Shown one piece after another: positions 41,419 through 51,654 of a stretch of 64,000 bases of DNA. The notes under the pieces were generated by a model. It made no database searches, was not told the DNA's origin, and saw only the letters and a list, made by a program, of their open reading frames with translations. Position numbers and translations under genes: made by a program. Within the stretch, counting starts at the first letter, position 1. Every line of letters begins with the position of its first letter. The DNA lies in contig OX465281.1 in assembly GCA_949987705.1 (NCBI GenBank), positions 191,753,112-191,817,111 on the forward strand, read 5' to 3'. Origin of the DNA: Thereva unica (lineage: Eukaryota > Arthropoda > Insecta > Diptera > Therevidae).

Positions 41419-43221
41419 CTATCTGCCTTGCAAAATCCTTAATTTTTCTTGGCGCTTTATACTTTTAGAAGATAGAATTCGGTTAATTTTTCGAGTATAA
41501 AATCTTATTAGCACTTCGATAGTAAATTTACGAATATCATAATCATGTTTGCTGCATAGAATATCATTCGAGGTTCCTGGAAGATTATTTATTAAGTAGT
41601 CCCTTAGTTTTGCCTTATGCTTGAATTGAATGATGCTTTTTTCAAAATAATTACTGGTTGCTTGAATAAAGCGTAAAAGCGATTTAGTGGGTAAAGTCAG
41701 GTTGCCATACTTGGAATCTGTCTTTTGCGTGTTATAGGCTCTTAGTTCAATCAAAACCAAATTAAGCTCTTCGTCATTTGAGCAAATTAAAGACTGAATA
41801 CATTCAGAACATTTGTATTTTGTAGTTATCTTCTTTGCAACATAACCAGCAAAGTATGAAATAGCACTTCCCTCAAAGCATGATAGAAAAGCACGAATTT
41901 CGACATCTTCTTGTATTTCTGAGTTTAGATTTTCTCCCAGTACATTATCATTTTGTGTTACATTTTCTGTTGTATTTTCTTCCACAATTATCTCGCCAAT
42001 AAAATCATCAATATCGTGATTTTCTTCGTCATTTTCTTCGCAATTTTCTTCTATGCATATTGGTCCTGTGTTTTCGGACAACAAAATAGTAGCATCGGAA
42101 ATATCGTACCCTGTCTCAGAAGATGGTATGTAGTCCTGGAAAGCAACTTGTCTAATATTTCTTGAAAGCCTTAGAGCGGAAGGATTACGCTCGTAGTTTC
42201 CCTTATTACGCCGCAATATTGAAATACAATTCTCTAAAGGATCTGTACTAAATCTCGATGTTATAATGTATTCCTGAGAGTTTTTGATCAATTCCCATAC
42301 GGACAAAATTCCATTTATAGTTTGAACCATACCATCGAAAGAATAAGGCCTTTTCATTTTTCCTAAGTGAATCCATTTTTTTATCCAGTTTCTGCAATTT
42401 CTTAAATTACTCAAAACTACTTCACCAGCATTTTCATTTGAAATGGCGTTTCTTTGAGGATTTCCTTGATATTTAATGACACTGTTTAAATTGTCAAATA
42501 AATCATTAATTCTACGAAAAGCTTTAGCTGTAGATTGTGCAGTTTCTTTTTCCGAGGATGTGAAAACATTAAGAGCTATTCCTAACTCTATTGCCGTTGA
42601 AACATTTGCACTAAATGCTTGTGTAGCTAACCCAACATTTAATTTATCAAATGGGTCCGGTCTAATGTGATTTTCCGAAAGATTGAAGCATACTTTCACT
42701 GTGCTATTTGTTTCTTGCTTAAAAATAGTCTCTAAAATACTCCAAGATATTACCTCATTTTCAAATGCAATATCGGCTTTTAGTAAACAGTTCCTAAAAC
42801 TTTTAATTAAATGCGGGACGTCATATAATAAAGCAACTTTTTTGTTGTTTATTGTAATGCATGGGTTTTCAGAGCTACTCCCCATTTTATTGTACGCACT
42901 ACGATTATTTGCTCCTTGGTCGGATGAAACGGCAACGACTTCAAATCCAATAGCAAAAAGGATATCTAAAGTTTTTAAAATAATTGATGCTATTTCTTCT
43001 CCATTTATTCTTCCAATGTAATATGCAATATTTTGCTTCCAATTGGAATTTAACCCACGAATCATAAATAAACATGAAGAAGATGCTATCTCCGAGAAAC
43101 GTTCATTCTGTCCTAAATCTCTAAAGCCGTATATCAAATCCTCACGTGAATTATATTCTATTTCCATCTTAATAGCCATTTCGTCAAATAATAATACACA
43201 CCTTTTATTTAATAACGACAT
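41419..43221 (-). CDS. P-element transposase, RNase H-like and GTP-binding part
   Basis: This 600-codon frame is the catalytic part of the transposase that cuts and pastes the P element, with GTP as cofactor in the Drosophila enzyme. L-L-F-D-E-M-A-I-K (D13) and V-A-V-S-S-D-Q-G-A-N-N (D101) carry the first two candidate acidic residues. Y-D-V-P-H-L-I-K-S-F-R-N (134-144) opens the insertion domain. F-S-T-D-P-L-E-N-C (D327/E330) holds the final acidic residues, followed by N-P-S-A-L-R-L-S-R-N as in THAP9-like proteins. The C-terminal third includes an acidic linker (about 390-440) and a C-x-x-C pair (S-E-C-I-Q-S-L). No internal stop is present. The true start is upstream: the frame must join 43209-43840 across a T10 tract. 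Confidence 0.85.
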   Translation of the reverse strand: MSLLNKRCVLLFDEMAIKMEIEYNSREDLIYGFRDLGQNERFSEIASSSCLFMIRGLNSNWKQNIAYYIGRINGEEIASIILKTLDILFAIGFEVVAVSSDQGANNRSAYNKMGSSSENPCITINNKKVALLYDVPHLIKSFRNCLLKADIAFENEVISWSILETIFKQETNSTVKVCFNLSENHIRPDPFDKLNVGLATQAFSANVSTAIELGIALNVFTSSEKETAQSTAKAFRRINDLFDNLNSVIKYQGNPQRNAISNENAGEVVLSNLRNCRNWIKKWIHLGKMKRPYSFDGMVQTINGILSVWELIKNSQEYIITSRFSTDPLENCISILRRNKGNYERNPSALRLSRNIRQVAFQDYIPSSETGYDISDATILLSENTGPICIEENCEENDEENHDIDDFIGEIIVEENTTENVTQNDNVLGENLNSEIQEDVEIRAFLSCFEGSAISYFAGYVAKKITTKYKCSECIQSLICSNDEELNLVLIELRAYNTQKTDSKYGNLTLPTKSLLRFIQATSNYFEKSIIQFKHKAKLRDYLINNLPGTSNDILCSKHDYDIRKFTIEVLIRFYTRKINRILSSKSIKRQEKLRILQGR

Positions 43222-43840
43222 GCTATCACTTTTTTTTTTAATAAATCAACTATACTAGCATTAATGCCAGGAGCAAAAGAAAATCGGCTATGCCATTTCA
43301 TTAACGTAGATACGTGAGGCATATTAAAGCCAATATTCTGCATTTCTTTGTAGCAAGATGGTGATTTAAAATAAATTTTTTGAAAAAATTTCTGTTCATC
43401 TTCAGTCCACTTATTTTTCATTTTATGAAATAGCTGGCAGTTGACAAAAGTTCGAACAGCTGAACTTTTATTTTTTAATAGATCTTGCACTATTACACGA
43501 CCTTTATCTTCATCTGAAATAGTGCAAGTCTTTTTCTCTTTTAAAATATGTTTAAATTTTCCTAGTTGAATTGGGGCCAATGTTGAAGTTCGATTTATCG
43601 AATCTAAACGAGCTATTTTCCGATCGGGTTCAGGAAATTGAGACGGAGATGGTGTTTTTCTTTCAGTATCAGATGGTATTTTAAAATCTCTGATATACGT
43701 TTTTACATTATCTTCCCTATATAAAACCAGGGGTGGTGATGGTGGCGATTCGCCTTCGCAAGGATCTGGCAAAGTATTTGAAACAAAATCCGAAATACGT
43801 TTTTCTGATTTCTTTCGAGTGTATTCCCTGCATTTCGGAG
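43209..43840 (-). CDS. P-element transposase, central linker part
   Basis: This segment links the THAP domain to the nuclease. It starts with P-K-C-R-E-Y-T-R-K-K, then a proline/serine/acidic stretch (about S-P-P-S-P-P), then a helical region with H-I-L-K-E-K-K-T-C, L-L-K-N-K-S-S-A-V-R-T-F, W-T-E-D-E-Q-K-F-F-Q-K-I-Y-F-K-S-P and M-P-H-V-S-T-L-M-K-W, a dimerisation and helix-turn-helix-like region as in THAP9 relatives. A 46-bp GT...AG interval (43841-43886) between it and the THAP segment would act as an intron that keeps the frame. At its other end the frame leaves the nuclease frame at the homopolymer T10 (43230-43239): a one-base difference there would join them, so this is either a real frameshift or an assembly error. 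Confidence 0.7.
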
Positions 43841-43886
43841 CTGAAAAATTCGGCCGACAACTAGGATCTATGTATATCATACACAC

Positions 43887-44166
43887 TGCATTTGCAAAAC
43901 GAATTTTCAAATGGCAGTGGAATTGCATCTCGGCCTAACAATTTTTTAGTCGAATGAGACCTTATATCACTCATTCGAAAATGTCGTTCACATATAAATA
44001 TATTTTTTACATTTTTTGTTCGATTTTGAAAGTAATATTCCCCACCACAATGCAAAATCCATAGTTCCTTCCTACTATCAGCAGGAAATTTAAAAAAACT
44101 CATTAGGGAACCGACGTTACAAACGCTTGGGCAACCTTTATAAAAACAAACGCTTCCTACAGGCAT
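43887..44166 (-). CDS. P-element transposase, THAP DNA-binding domain
   Basis: Starting at the ATG at 44166 (the frame is open further upstream, but homology begins here), the chain M-P-V-G-S-V-C-F-Y-K-G-C gives the first zinc-binding pair (C-x4-C). F-F-K-F-P-A-D-S and W-I-L-H-C-G follow, then I-C-E-R-H-F (C-x2-H) and D-A-I-P-L-P-F, which is the A-V-P-x-x-F box that closes a THAP domain. THAP domains of P transposases bind sub-terminal DNA sites. The predicted donor at 43886 lies after F-C-K-C. Confidence 0.8.
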
Positions 44167-44860
44167 TTTGAAAGTACTTACATACACAAATATCTCACTC
44201 ACAAACACATATATATTATATCTTATTATATTTTTAAAACCGCTTTTTAGCATTAACTTCCTCTTCTTAAGCCCGAAATCGAACTGACCTCAATATCATA
44301 AACGAAGTCCAGATTGCAATTTTTCTTAATGGGTCTTTTTGGTTACGATTTTCAAAAAAAGGTTTTTTTATGTTTTTTTTTTAATTCCGTGTAAATTTTT
44401 TTTTAATATAAAAAAAAACATTTTTTATAATATTTGAACGTAAATAAATATACCCACAAATTTTCAAAACAATATTCTTTTTATTCTCATGAAATTAAAA
44501 TGTTTAAAAAAAATGTTTTCTTTGAAAATCGTAACCCTTAAATCAAATATACATATATTTCATTCATAAATGGTAAATGCTTAAAAAATATACATAAAGA
44601 ACCTTGATACCTCTTTTTACATAGCATAGTAAAACCCGTAAACCCCTGTGTATATAAATAAGTTTAAAAATACAGCTTTTTTCAAAGCTTCCTTCAGGAA
44701 GTTTTGAAATTCAGCTTTTTTCAAAGCTTCCTTCAGGAACTTTTAAAATTCGGCTTTTCCAAAGCTCTCCTAACAAAATTTATCTACAGCGCCTCTACAA
44801 TAAAAGGAGTAACTATCATGATTTCATTCTTGCCACCACTAGATATTTATATACACAAGG

Positions 44861-45062
44861 GTAATACCCTATTGGCCTTGGTGAGCCAGCGAGAATGAGC
44901 AATTGGCCCTGGTTTAATGTTAGCCAAATCCTCCGGAATAAAACCATTAGAAATCGCATTGGCCAACTTGTACAAGTACTTTAAATCCGTAGATAATTCA
45001 CCTTCTTCTTCCATTGCTGGAGGCATATTCTCTAGTTGGATTTTTTCAAAATCAGCTACAAC
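44861..45062 (-). pseudogene. Second exon of the large element's gene, cut by the P element
   Basis: After a 105-bp intron the frame resumes in phase with V-V-A-D-F-E-K-I-Q-L-E-N-M-P-P, then L-S-T-D-L-K-Y-L-Y-K-L, I-P-E-D-L-A-N-I-K-P-G-P-I-A-H-S-R-W-L-T-K-A-N-R, and stops being native at the P-element junction. Its continuation lies at 40775-40802 (R-L-Y-V-T-T-N-K-P-S) and 39685-40312. The acceptor reads TAATCTTTACAG. Confidence 0.75.
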
Positions 45063-45167
45063 CTGTAAAGATTAGATGAATTAAAATACGATTTTATTAT
45101 TTTAAACACATTATAAATAAGTAATAGAAGTAAAAATGGTATGAAAAAAGTTATAACAATTACGTAC
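45063..45167 (-). other. Predicted 105-bp intron of the large element's gene
   Basis: Reverse-strand donor GTACGT follows C-E-K-L-P; the acceptor ends CTTTACAG before V-V-A-D-F. Both flanking exons are in phase 0, and the joined sequence reads as continuous family-like protein. Confidence 0.8.
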
Positions 45168-46508
45168 CGGAAGTTTTTCACAAGTTTCAATTTGTTTGTT
45201 TAACGTTCCGGTTGTCGTTCGTGGTCCAGTGGTGGATGATCTTTCTAACGTGTCAAACAAATGCCGCAGCGGAAGCTCGTTAAAGTGGATAAGGCACACA
45301 AACCAATGCAGTGGTCTGTGTAACTGTAGTTCGAATCGTCGCAATATTCCATTTTTTATGCCAGTATTTGCTGGTTCACCATCACAGCATATGCCAATTA
45401 ATGAATCAAAGGACATTCCTTTGTTGATGAAAAATTCGTTCAATTTTTTTACCTTAGTTTCCGCATCTTCATTTTCCAATTTTACGTAGCCTATTAATTG
45501 GGAATTAGGCTCCTTCAAAACAACTAGATGAGGCTCTTTTACCATCGTTTGATGAAATTTTTGATCTATTTTCTCTCTCGTTAAAGAATCATTTTTTCTG
45601 CCATCAAACGAAAATGCTATTAAACTGGAAGCGTCATACCGGTTACGAAGCACTTCTTGTCTACATTTCATTTTTTCTCTACGAACTTTTGCTTTATCCA
45701 TAATTACAAAATTACCACGGTCATCTCTTACGTTAATGTCTTCCATAAGACATGTTGCCATAGCTGAAGCTATTCTGTCAGGCACACCAAATCTGTCACA
45801 AATCATAGCAAACTTCGAAGCATCGTATCTAGGAGTATAAGGTCCTCGTTTCGTTGGAGAAAGATCTTCTGCACTATCTTCATCATCAACATGGATATTT
45901 GTTCGATCAGGTATGTATGGTTGATCGCTGCTCTCTATAGTTGCTGGTATTATTGTAGATATAGGTACCTCCTCTACATTTTCTGTCGTATATTCTGGTA
46001 TCATACATTTTCTGTCATTATGTTGATCTAGCATAAACTCTTTTAAGTGTTCTGGAATCAAGCCACATGAACATAAATTTGTTTTTAAGTCACATTCACA
46101 TTTTCCGATATAAAATAATTCGTTTGTGGATTGTACGAATGCTCTAAATGATCTGCCTTTCGTTCTGTTCTTATCCGCGATTTGATATCTGTCAAGCAAA
46201 GTATTCAATTTTCTACCAATACTGGTTTTGGCAATAGTTCTAATATTCAGTTTACCCCAAATTTCAAGCAATTTATCTACTACATAAGGAGTTAAAGTCT
46301 TATACGAGAACATTTTACTTTGAACTTTAGCACGATCGCCCAGCAAGAAATAATATCTTAAGATATCCACTTTATTTGGCAGATTCACACCACTTAATTC
46401 CCTAGACACACCAAAAGCACTAATATCTTGAGAAGGCATATGTGTCAAACAACTTCCGGAGCTTGTTGATGCTATTTGGTCTTGCGAAGTAGACGGCACT
46501 GGATCCAT
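45168..46508 (-). CDS. First exon of the large element's gene, putative transposase
   Basis: An intact 447-codon exon starting with ATG at 46508. The first 50 residues are serine-rich. Then come D-I-L-R-Y-Y-F-L-L-G and a K-T-S-I-G-R-K-L region that may be a helix-turn-helix. A cysteine cluster (I-G-K-C-E-C-D-L-K-T-N-L-C-S-C-G) looks like a zinc-binding element. Later come A-F-S-F-D-G-R-K-N-D, I-G-I-C-C-D-G-E-P-A-N-T-G and L-H-W-F-V-C-L-I-H-F-N-E-L-P-L-R-H-L-F, in which the two D-G aspartates are candidate catalytic residues of an RNase H-like fold. I recognise the D-G-x-x-x-N-T-G and H-x-N-E-L-P-L-R-H blocks from uncharacterised, repeat-associated arthropod proteins. Role as transposase is inferred from location between terminal repeats. 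Confidence 0.65.
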
Positions 46509-47189
46509 AGTATATTAGGTTCTAAATGTTCTTATATACACAAATCAAATAAAAAATACTTATAAAAATAAGAAATACAAAAATTACTTTTACTTTTTTC
46601 ACAATAGATTCGTTAACTCACGGCGATGCCTAGGAGCGAACTGAACTTTCAGGTTCCTATATCTATTTCCTAACATTCCTTACAAATCGTCATTTCGCGG
46701 AACTCCTAATAACCTATTTTACTATCTTACTTTTATTGTCCTGCTTTGATTTTCCATCGGCTATTTCTGTGGAGTATATTTATGTTTATTACATGTGTCG
46801 CCTACTTTTTACTCTTTCATACAATTTATTACCCGTAATTATTGCTATATTTCGTACCTACTTATATGTAGGTAATTCTTCTGAAAGGCCCTTTTATTAA
46901 CCGCCGCAAAACATGATTGTCTCAATATTGCTTCCTGTGAACTAGGGGTGGGATTTCCCTGTTTTTGTTCACTATATTGTTTGTTTGATTTTTTTCCACT
47001 TGGACTTGCATTGTTTTACACCTATACGAATTTTAATACTTTCTCTTCTTATTAACTTTAGATTTATGTAATTTTCTTTATTATTATTAATTTTAAATTT
47101 ATTGAAATTAGTAATGTTTTAATTGAGACCTGCCTTTTAATGGTTTATAATTTGTTTAACTAGAGAATGAGTATATTTATATTGTTTAC
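46509..47189 (-). other. Upstream region of the large element's gene
   Basis: No coding potential. It lies between the inverted repeat and the ATG and presumably holds the promoter, but no clear TATA box or initiator can be singled out in this AT-rich sequence. Confidence 0.4.
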
Positions 47190-47760
<571 letters not shown>

Positions 47761-48482
47761 AGGTTTTTTGGGTCGCCGATTGCGAATTTGAATTCAAAAA
47801 TTTTGTTGCCTGAAATGCAATCGTAGCTAGGCATAAATTAAGTTGCACGTGGAATTAAATAAAAATACTGTGAGTGTACCATTTTTAACTCGTGGTTTAT
47901 TAATATTAACATTTTTCACACCCTATAGAGGTAAATAAAAGAAGGAAATAAAAACGTAATACGAGGCTTATGTATTTCAGCAAAAAAAAAAATGATTTCT
48001 GTAACTAAGAAAATCCTCGATAATATCATCTTCGCTATCAATAGATCCGTGATCTAAAAAATTGGAATATCTAAGATTTGTATGACCTCTCTGACTTTAC
48101 TTCTAGAACCTCGAAAATGATGATTCTTAGCTACTATTTCCCATTATTATAATTTTCCAAAGTTGTTAAATAACTTAAAATATAGATAATTCCGAGAATT
48201 ACATAAAATTCTAATTCATCCGACACGCGAAAGTGACGAAACGAGTTATTCGTCGGGCAGAGTCACAACCTTCGCGACTGATTTTTCATCCGCTATGTCG
48301 GGGACATGAAAGAACATAGAGTTTCGGCCAACAGCCCATTTGAAAGATATGTTAATGCCCGCATTTCTGCTGTTTACTACATTATCATATGAGCTGAGCA
48401 ACCGTTAAGGAGATAATAAAAAAAATACAGGTATTAAAACCTCTATATTTCGAGCTAAAAATTTTTACTAATGCTCTCACCC
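47761..48482. other. Non-coding stretch
   Basis: No gene recognised. The opening words (TTTTTTGGGTCGCCGATTGCGAATTTGA) resemble words left of the large element (TTTTTTGGGAGGCTATTTACGAATTTGG, 38836) and near 48551 (TTCGGGGTCGCTGATGACGA), so an old dispersed repeat is present on both sides. Confidence 0.4.
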
Positions 48483-49480
48483 CGTCCCACAGCAGGACCA
48501 AATCCAAAAAAGCTGGCCAAAAGTCAAAAAGTGCTTGAAATGATTTTACACTCGGGGATTTTCGGGGTCGCTGATGACGAATGCGGTGTCGAAATTGCGA
48601 TTTTCAAACTAAAAGACTCAATTTTAATAACATAACCTATTAAAAAAAACAAATTTTTTTTAATAAAATTTTTAATACTTTTGATTAATTTTTTTATAAG
48701 CAAGTTATTTTATTAGGAAGTTATTGTTTATTAGAAAAATAAAATAAGTATTTTTAAGAATGCAATTACAGAAAAAAATCATTGTTAATACAAGTAAAAG
48801 TTGTATCTCTATCGACTGATGTCGAACATTTAGTGCAGATATGTGACCCCTTAAAACACGGAGGGGCAACTTTGGACAGCGAACTTTTTTTTGGAGGTGA
48901 AGTATTGCAGGGGTGCAGAGGGGTGCAATATTACTTGTGGTCCAAAATATATCGCATTCTTACAATCCTAATTCATAAAAATCAGTGTAGTAAATGCTCG
49001 CTGTGTATTATATACTTGCTTAATGTGTATACTACAATTTTTTTATACTCTACATACCTTCCAAAGAAATTTTCACTTTAAACGACCACGATTGCTTGGT
49101 TACTTAATTTTTTATAGCGTTTTGAAAACGTTAACCTTTTTTCACAATATCAACGTTTAAAAATAAGCAAAAAAAGTAAAGTAGCAACTAACATTTATCA
49201 GTCCGCAGAAAAAAATCTAACTTTCTGTGACTGATTACTCACTATTGGAAGTGTCCTCGAACCAACCCCCCAAAAAAAACGCAATCTAGTAACTTTTTTT
49301 TAGACTTTTGGCCAGCTTTTTAACTTCCCAGTATAGGAAGTTACTGTAATCGGTCCGAAAATCGAAATCGAAAATTTCAACGTATTTTCATCTTTCAAGG
49401 TCCCAGGAGCATTTTAAGCAAAAAATTGGGAGGAAGTATGTGTGTGTGTGTGTATGTGCGTACGGATGTGGTCATTTTTT

Positions 49481-50117
49481 CCTGCACGATATCGCGCGAA
49501 CCAAAACTGATATCGACTTCGTTGAGGTGTTGTTCGAAGCGTATTAACCGAAATATGATCTGAAAAGAATTTCATGAAATTCGGTCCAGTCGTTTTTTTG
49601 TTTGAGCGACGTAAGTGATTTTTGTACCTGCACGATATCGCCCGAACCACGAAAGATATTGACTTACTTGAGGTGCCGTTCGAAGCGTATTAGCGACAAT
49701 ATTATCTGAAAAGATTTTTATAATATTCGGTCCAGCGGTTTTTTGGTTTAAATGACTTAAGTGATTTTTGTACCTGCACGATATCGCGCGAACTATAAAA
49801 GATATCGGCTTAGTTGACGTGCCGTTCGAAGAGTATTAACCAGAATATGATCTGAAAAGATTTTCATAAAATTCGGTCGAGCCGTTTTTTTGTTTAAGCG
49901 GCGTAAGTGATTTTTGTACCTGCACGATATGGCCCGAACCACAAAAGATATTGACTTACTTTAGGTCCCGTTCGAAGCGTATTAGCGACAATATAATCTG
50001 AAAATATTTTTATAATATTCGGTCCAGCGGGTTTTTGGTTTAAATGACTTAAGTGATTTTTGTACCTGCACGATACCGCGCGAACTAAAAACTATATCGA
50101 CTTCATTGAGGTGCCGA
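49481..50117 (+). repeat. 146-bp tandem repeat array
   Basis: CCTGCACGAT recurs at 49481, 49627, 49773, 49919 and 50065, exactly 146 bp apart. Each monomer has GATATCG(A/G)CTT, GTTCGAAG(C/A)GTATTA, GATCTGAAAA and TCGGTC(C/G)AG blocks. Monomers 2 and 4 are more alike (CCCGAACCAC) than adjacent ones, and so are 1, 3 and 5 (CGCGAAC), hinting at a two-monomer (292-bp) higher-order period. Diverged copies lie at 31216-31600. Confidence 0.9.
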
Positions 50118-50303
50118 AAAACATTAATACATCAATTTTATATACATTTTCGTCATCCTATTCTTGTAAGTGCGCACATTTAGTTTGACATTTTAGTGAA
50201 AATATTGATAAACAATTGTGACAAATTCTCGGTATTATGCATATATTCTATATTGCCTATTGTTCATTTATTATTAAAATATCCAATCATAATATTCAAC
50301 ATC

Positions 50304-51220
50304 AACTTTTCAACCTGGCGTTGGAGAAAGTGATCCGAGATTCGGGCGTGACATCTAGGGGTACAATCCTCCACAAGTCCACAAGTCCACCCAATTACTG
50401 GCTTACGCAGACGACATTGACATCATTGGAAGAACAACAACAGCTGTACAAGAAGCTTTCACTCAGATTGAGCAAGCGGCAGGAAATCTGGGACTGCACA
50501 TTAACGAAAGCAAAACAAAGTACATGGTGGCCTCGTCTGGAAGAACACCTAACATTGGTCCCACAATCAAGGTAGCGGAGCACGAGTTTGACGTGGTAAA
50601 ATCATTTACCTACCTTGGGTCAATAGTAGCAGCCGACAATAGCATGGAACCAGAAATACGCGCACGACTGCTAAAAGCCAACAAAGCCTACTATAGTCTG
50701 TCAAGGCTCTTCAAATCCAAATATCTAACCATAACGTCTAAACTTTTACTATATAAGACGATGGTCTTACCCGTTCTCACATATGCATCCGAAACGTGGG
50801 TGCTTAGCAAAAAGCACTCAAACCTCTTGGGCGTGTTTGAGAGGAAAATAATTCGGAGGATTGTTGGCCCCGTATGTGAGGAAGGACGATTCCGGAGACT
50901 CTACAATAATGAGATCTACGAGCGCTATCGCGACATAGATGTTGTGAAGAAAATAAAGCTCGGTAGGCTCCGGTGGGCAGGGCATCTAGCTCGTATGAGT
51001 GAAGATGAGCCTGCTCGGAAAGTTCTCTGCGGTAAGACCTATGGGGTGCGACAGCGAGGGAGGCCCAACCTTCGCTGGAAGGATGGCGTGGACCAGGACG
51101 CTCAGAGTTTAGGGATGCCAAACTGGATGACATCGGCTCAGAATCGGGACCGGTGGAGAGAACAGTTGCGCGAGGCCAGGACCGGATCCCGGTTGTAGAG
51201 CCGTTAAAGTAAGTAAGTAG
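50304..51220 (+). mobile_element. 5'-truncated LINE with a 14-bp target duplication
   Basis: TAATATTCAACATC flanks the insertion at 50290-50303 and 51221-51234. The 3' tail is (AAGT)n (51206-51220). The element enters the coding frame just before the YADD box. It is the youngest layer of the nest at 48.5-51.3 kb. A second, older copy of the family lies on the other strand at 37882-38745. Confidence 0.9.
50311..51198 (+). pseudogene. LINE reverse transcriptase, C-terminal half
   Basis: The fragment begins F-N-L-A-L-E-K-V-I-R-D-S-G-V, then after a frameshift near 50390 reads L-L-A-Y-A-D-D-I-D-I-I-G-R (the catalytic box, about 50397-50435), L-G-L-H-I-N-E-S-K-T-K-Y-M-V, and continues open to the natural stop at 51198. 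Later blocks are F-T-Y-L-G-S-I-V-A-A, Y-A-S-E-T-W-V-L-S-K-K, L-R-W-A-G-H-L-A-R-M and G-R-P-N-L-R-W-K-D-G-V. The clean frame from 50524 is 224 codons. The endonuclease and most of the fingers and palm are missing. It resembles RTE-type and related insect LINEs by its C-terminal W-A-G-H-x-A-R-M motif. Confidence 0.85.
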
Positions 51221-51318
51221 TAATATTCAACATCCATCATACTGGGAAGTTAATCGTGTGCACCGAAAGGGTCGAACCCATATCCCAACTAGTTTGGATT
51301 TGGTCCCACTGTGCGTCC

Positions 51319-51654
51319 TCGCAACTAAAATTATGTGACATTTATTAAAAGATTAACAATACGAAACAATAAACACCAGCAACAAGCGAAAGTCGACATA
51401 GAAAAACGAAAGAACATCATTTAACCAGGAAAGAACATGAATATATAACGAGCAATAAAAAGTACAAAGTAATAGAAAATTTAAAGAATTGGAAATCATT
51501 AGACTTAAAAGCTCAAGACTAAAGAAGAGATGAAAAAACAAAAAAAAAATTAATATACTAATAAACAAAATAACAAGCAGAACAAGAAAATAAAAAAAAC
51601 TAATAAATATCAAAATGATATAAAACAATTAGACGCTTGCACTGCGCGGTTTAT
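51319..51654. other. Non-coding A-rich stretch
   Basis: A-rich on the plus strand throughout; the reverse-strand frame at 51353-51628 is a low-complexity FFLFIS-type artefact. Confidence 0.4.

Larger units (their letters stand above)
40810..44860 (-). mobile_element. P element, near-complete
   Basis: Inverted ends CCTTGTGTATATAAATATCT...GGTGGC match in reverse at the right (GCCACCACTAGATATTTATA...) over about 29 bp without mismatch. GTAATAC is duplicated at 40803-40809 and 44861-44867 (8 bp, GTAATACC, if the ends are drawn one base shorter), the 7-8-bp size known for P elements. The length, 4.05 kb, and single transposase gene with an N-terminal THAP domain are as expected. It is inserted into the second coding exon of the large element's gene: excising it with one target copy restores the frame (K-A-N-R-V-L-R-L-Y-V). 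Confidence 0.9.
49324..51249. mobile_element. TTAA-flanked element carrying a tandem array and a LINE
   Basis: CTTCCCAGTAT at 49324 and ATACTGGGAAG ending at 51249 are 11-bp inverted repeats, each bordered by TTAA (49320-49323 and 51250-51253), the target of piggyBac-type elements. It contains a (TG)n tract (49437-49454), the 146-bp tandem array and a LINE insertion. No transposase is present. After removing it, the outer element's arm (GACTTTTGGCCAGCTTTTT) does not close perfectly: about 37 extra bp remain at 51254-51290. Confidence 0.65.
48488..51313. mobile_element. Element with CACAGTGGGACC ends, outermost of a three-level nest
   Basis: The left end CACAGCAGGACCAAATCC... and the right end, reverse-complemented, CACAGTGGGACCAAATCC, share a further run to GCTGGCCAAAAGTC, although on the right this run is split by the nested TTAA element. 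CGTCC lies immediately outside both ends (48483-48487 and 51314-51318), a 5-bp duplication. CAC ends with a GC-rich 5-bp duplication resemble Transib. The element's own sequence (48488-49319 and about 51254-51313) is non-coding; the frame at 48782-49081 shows no motif. Confidence 0.65.

Noticed and set aside
42683..43021. Plus-strand frame of 112 codons
   Set aside because: Opposite strand of the P-element transposase.
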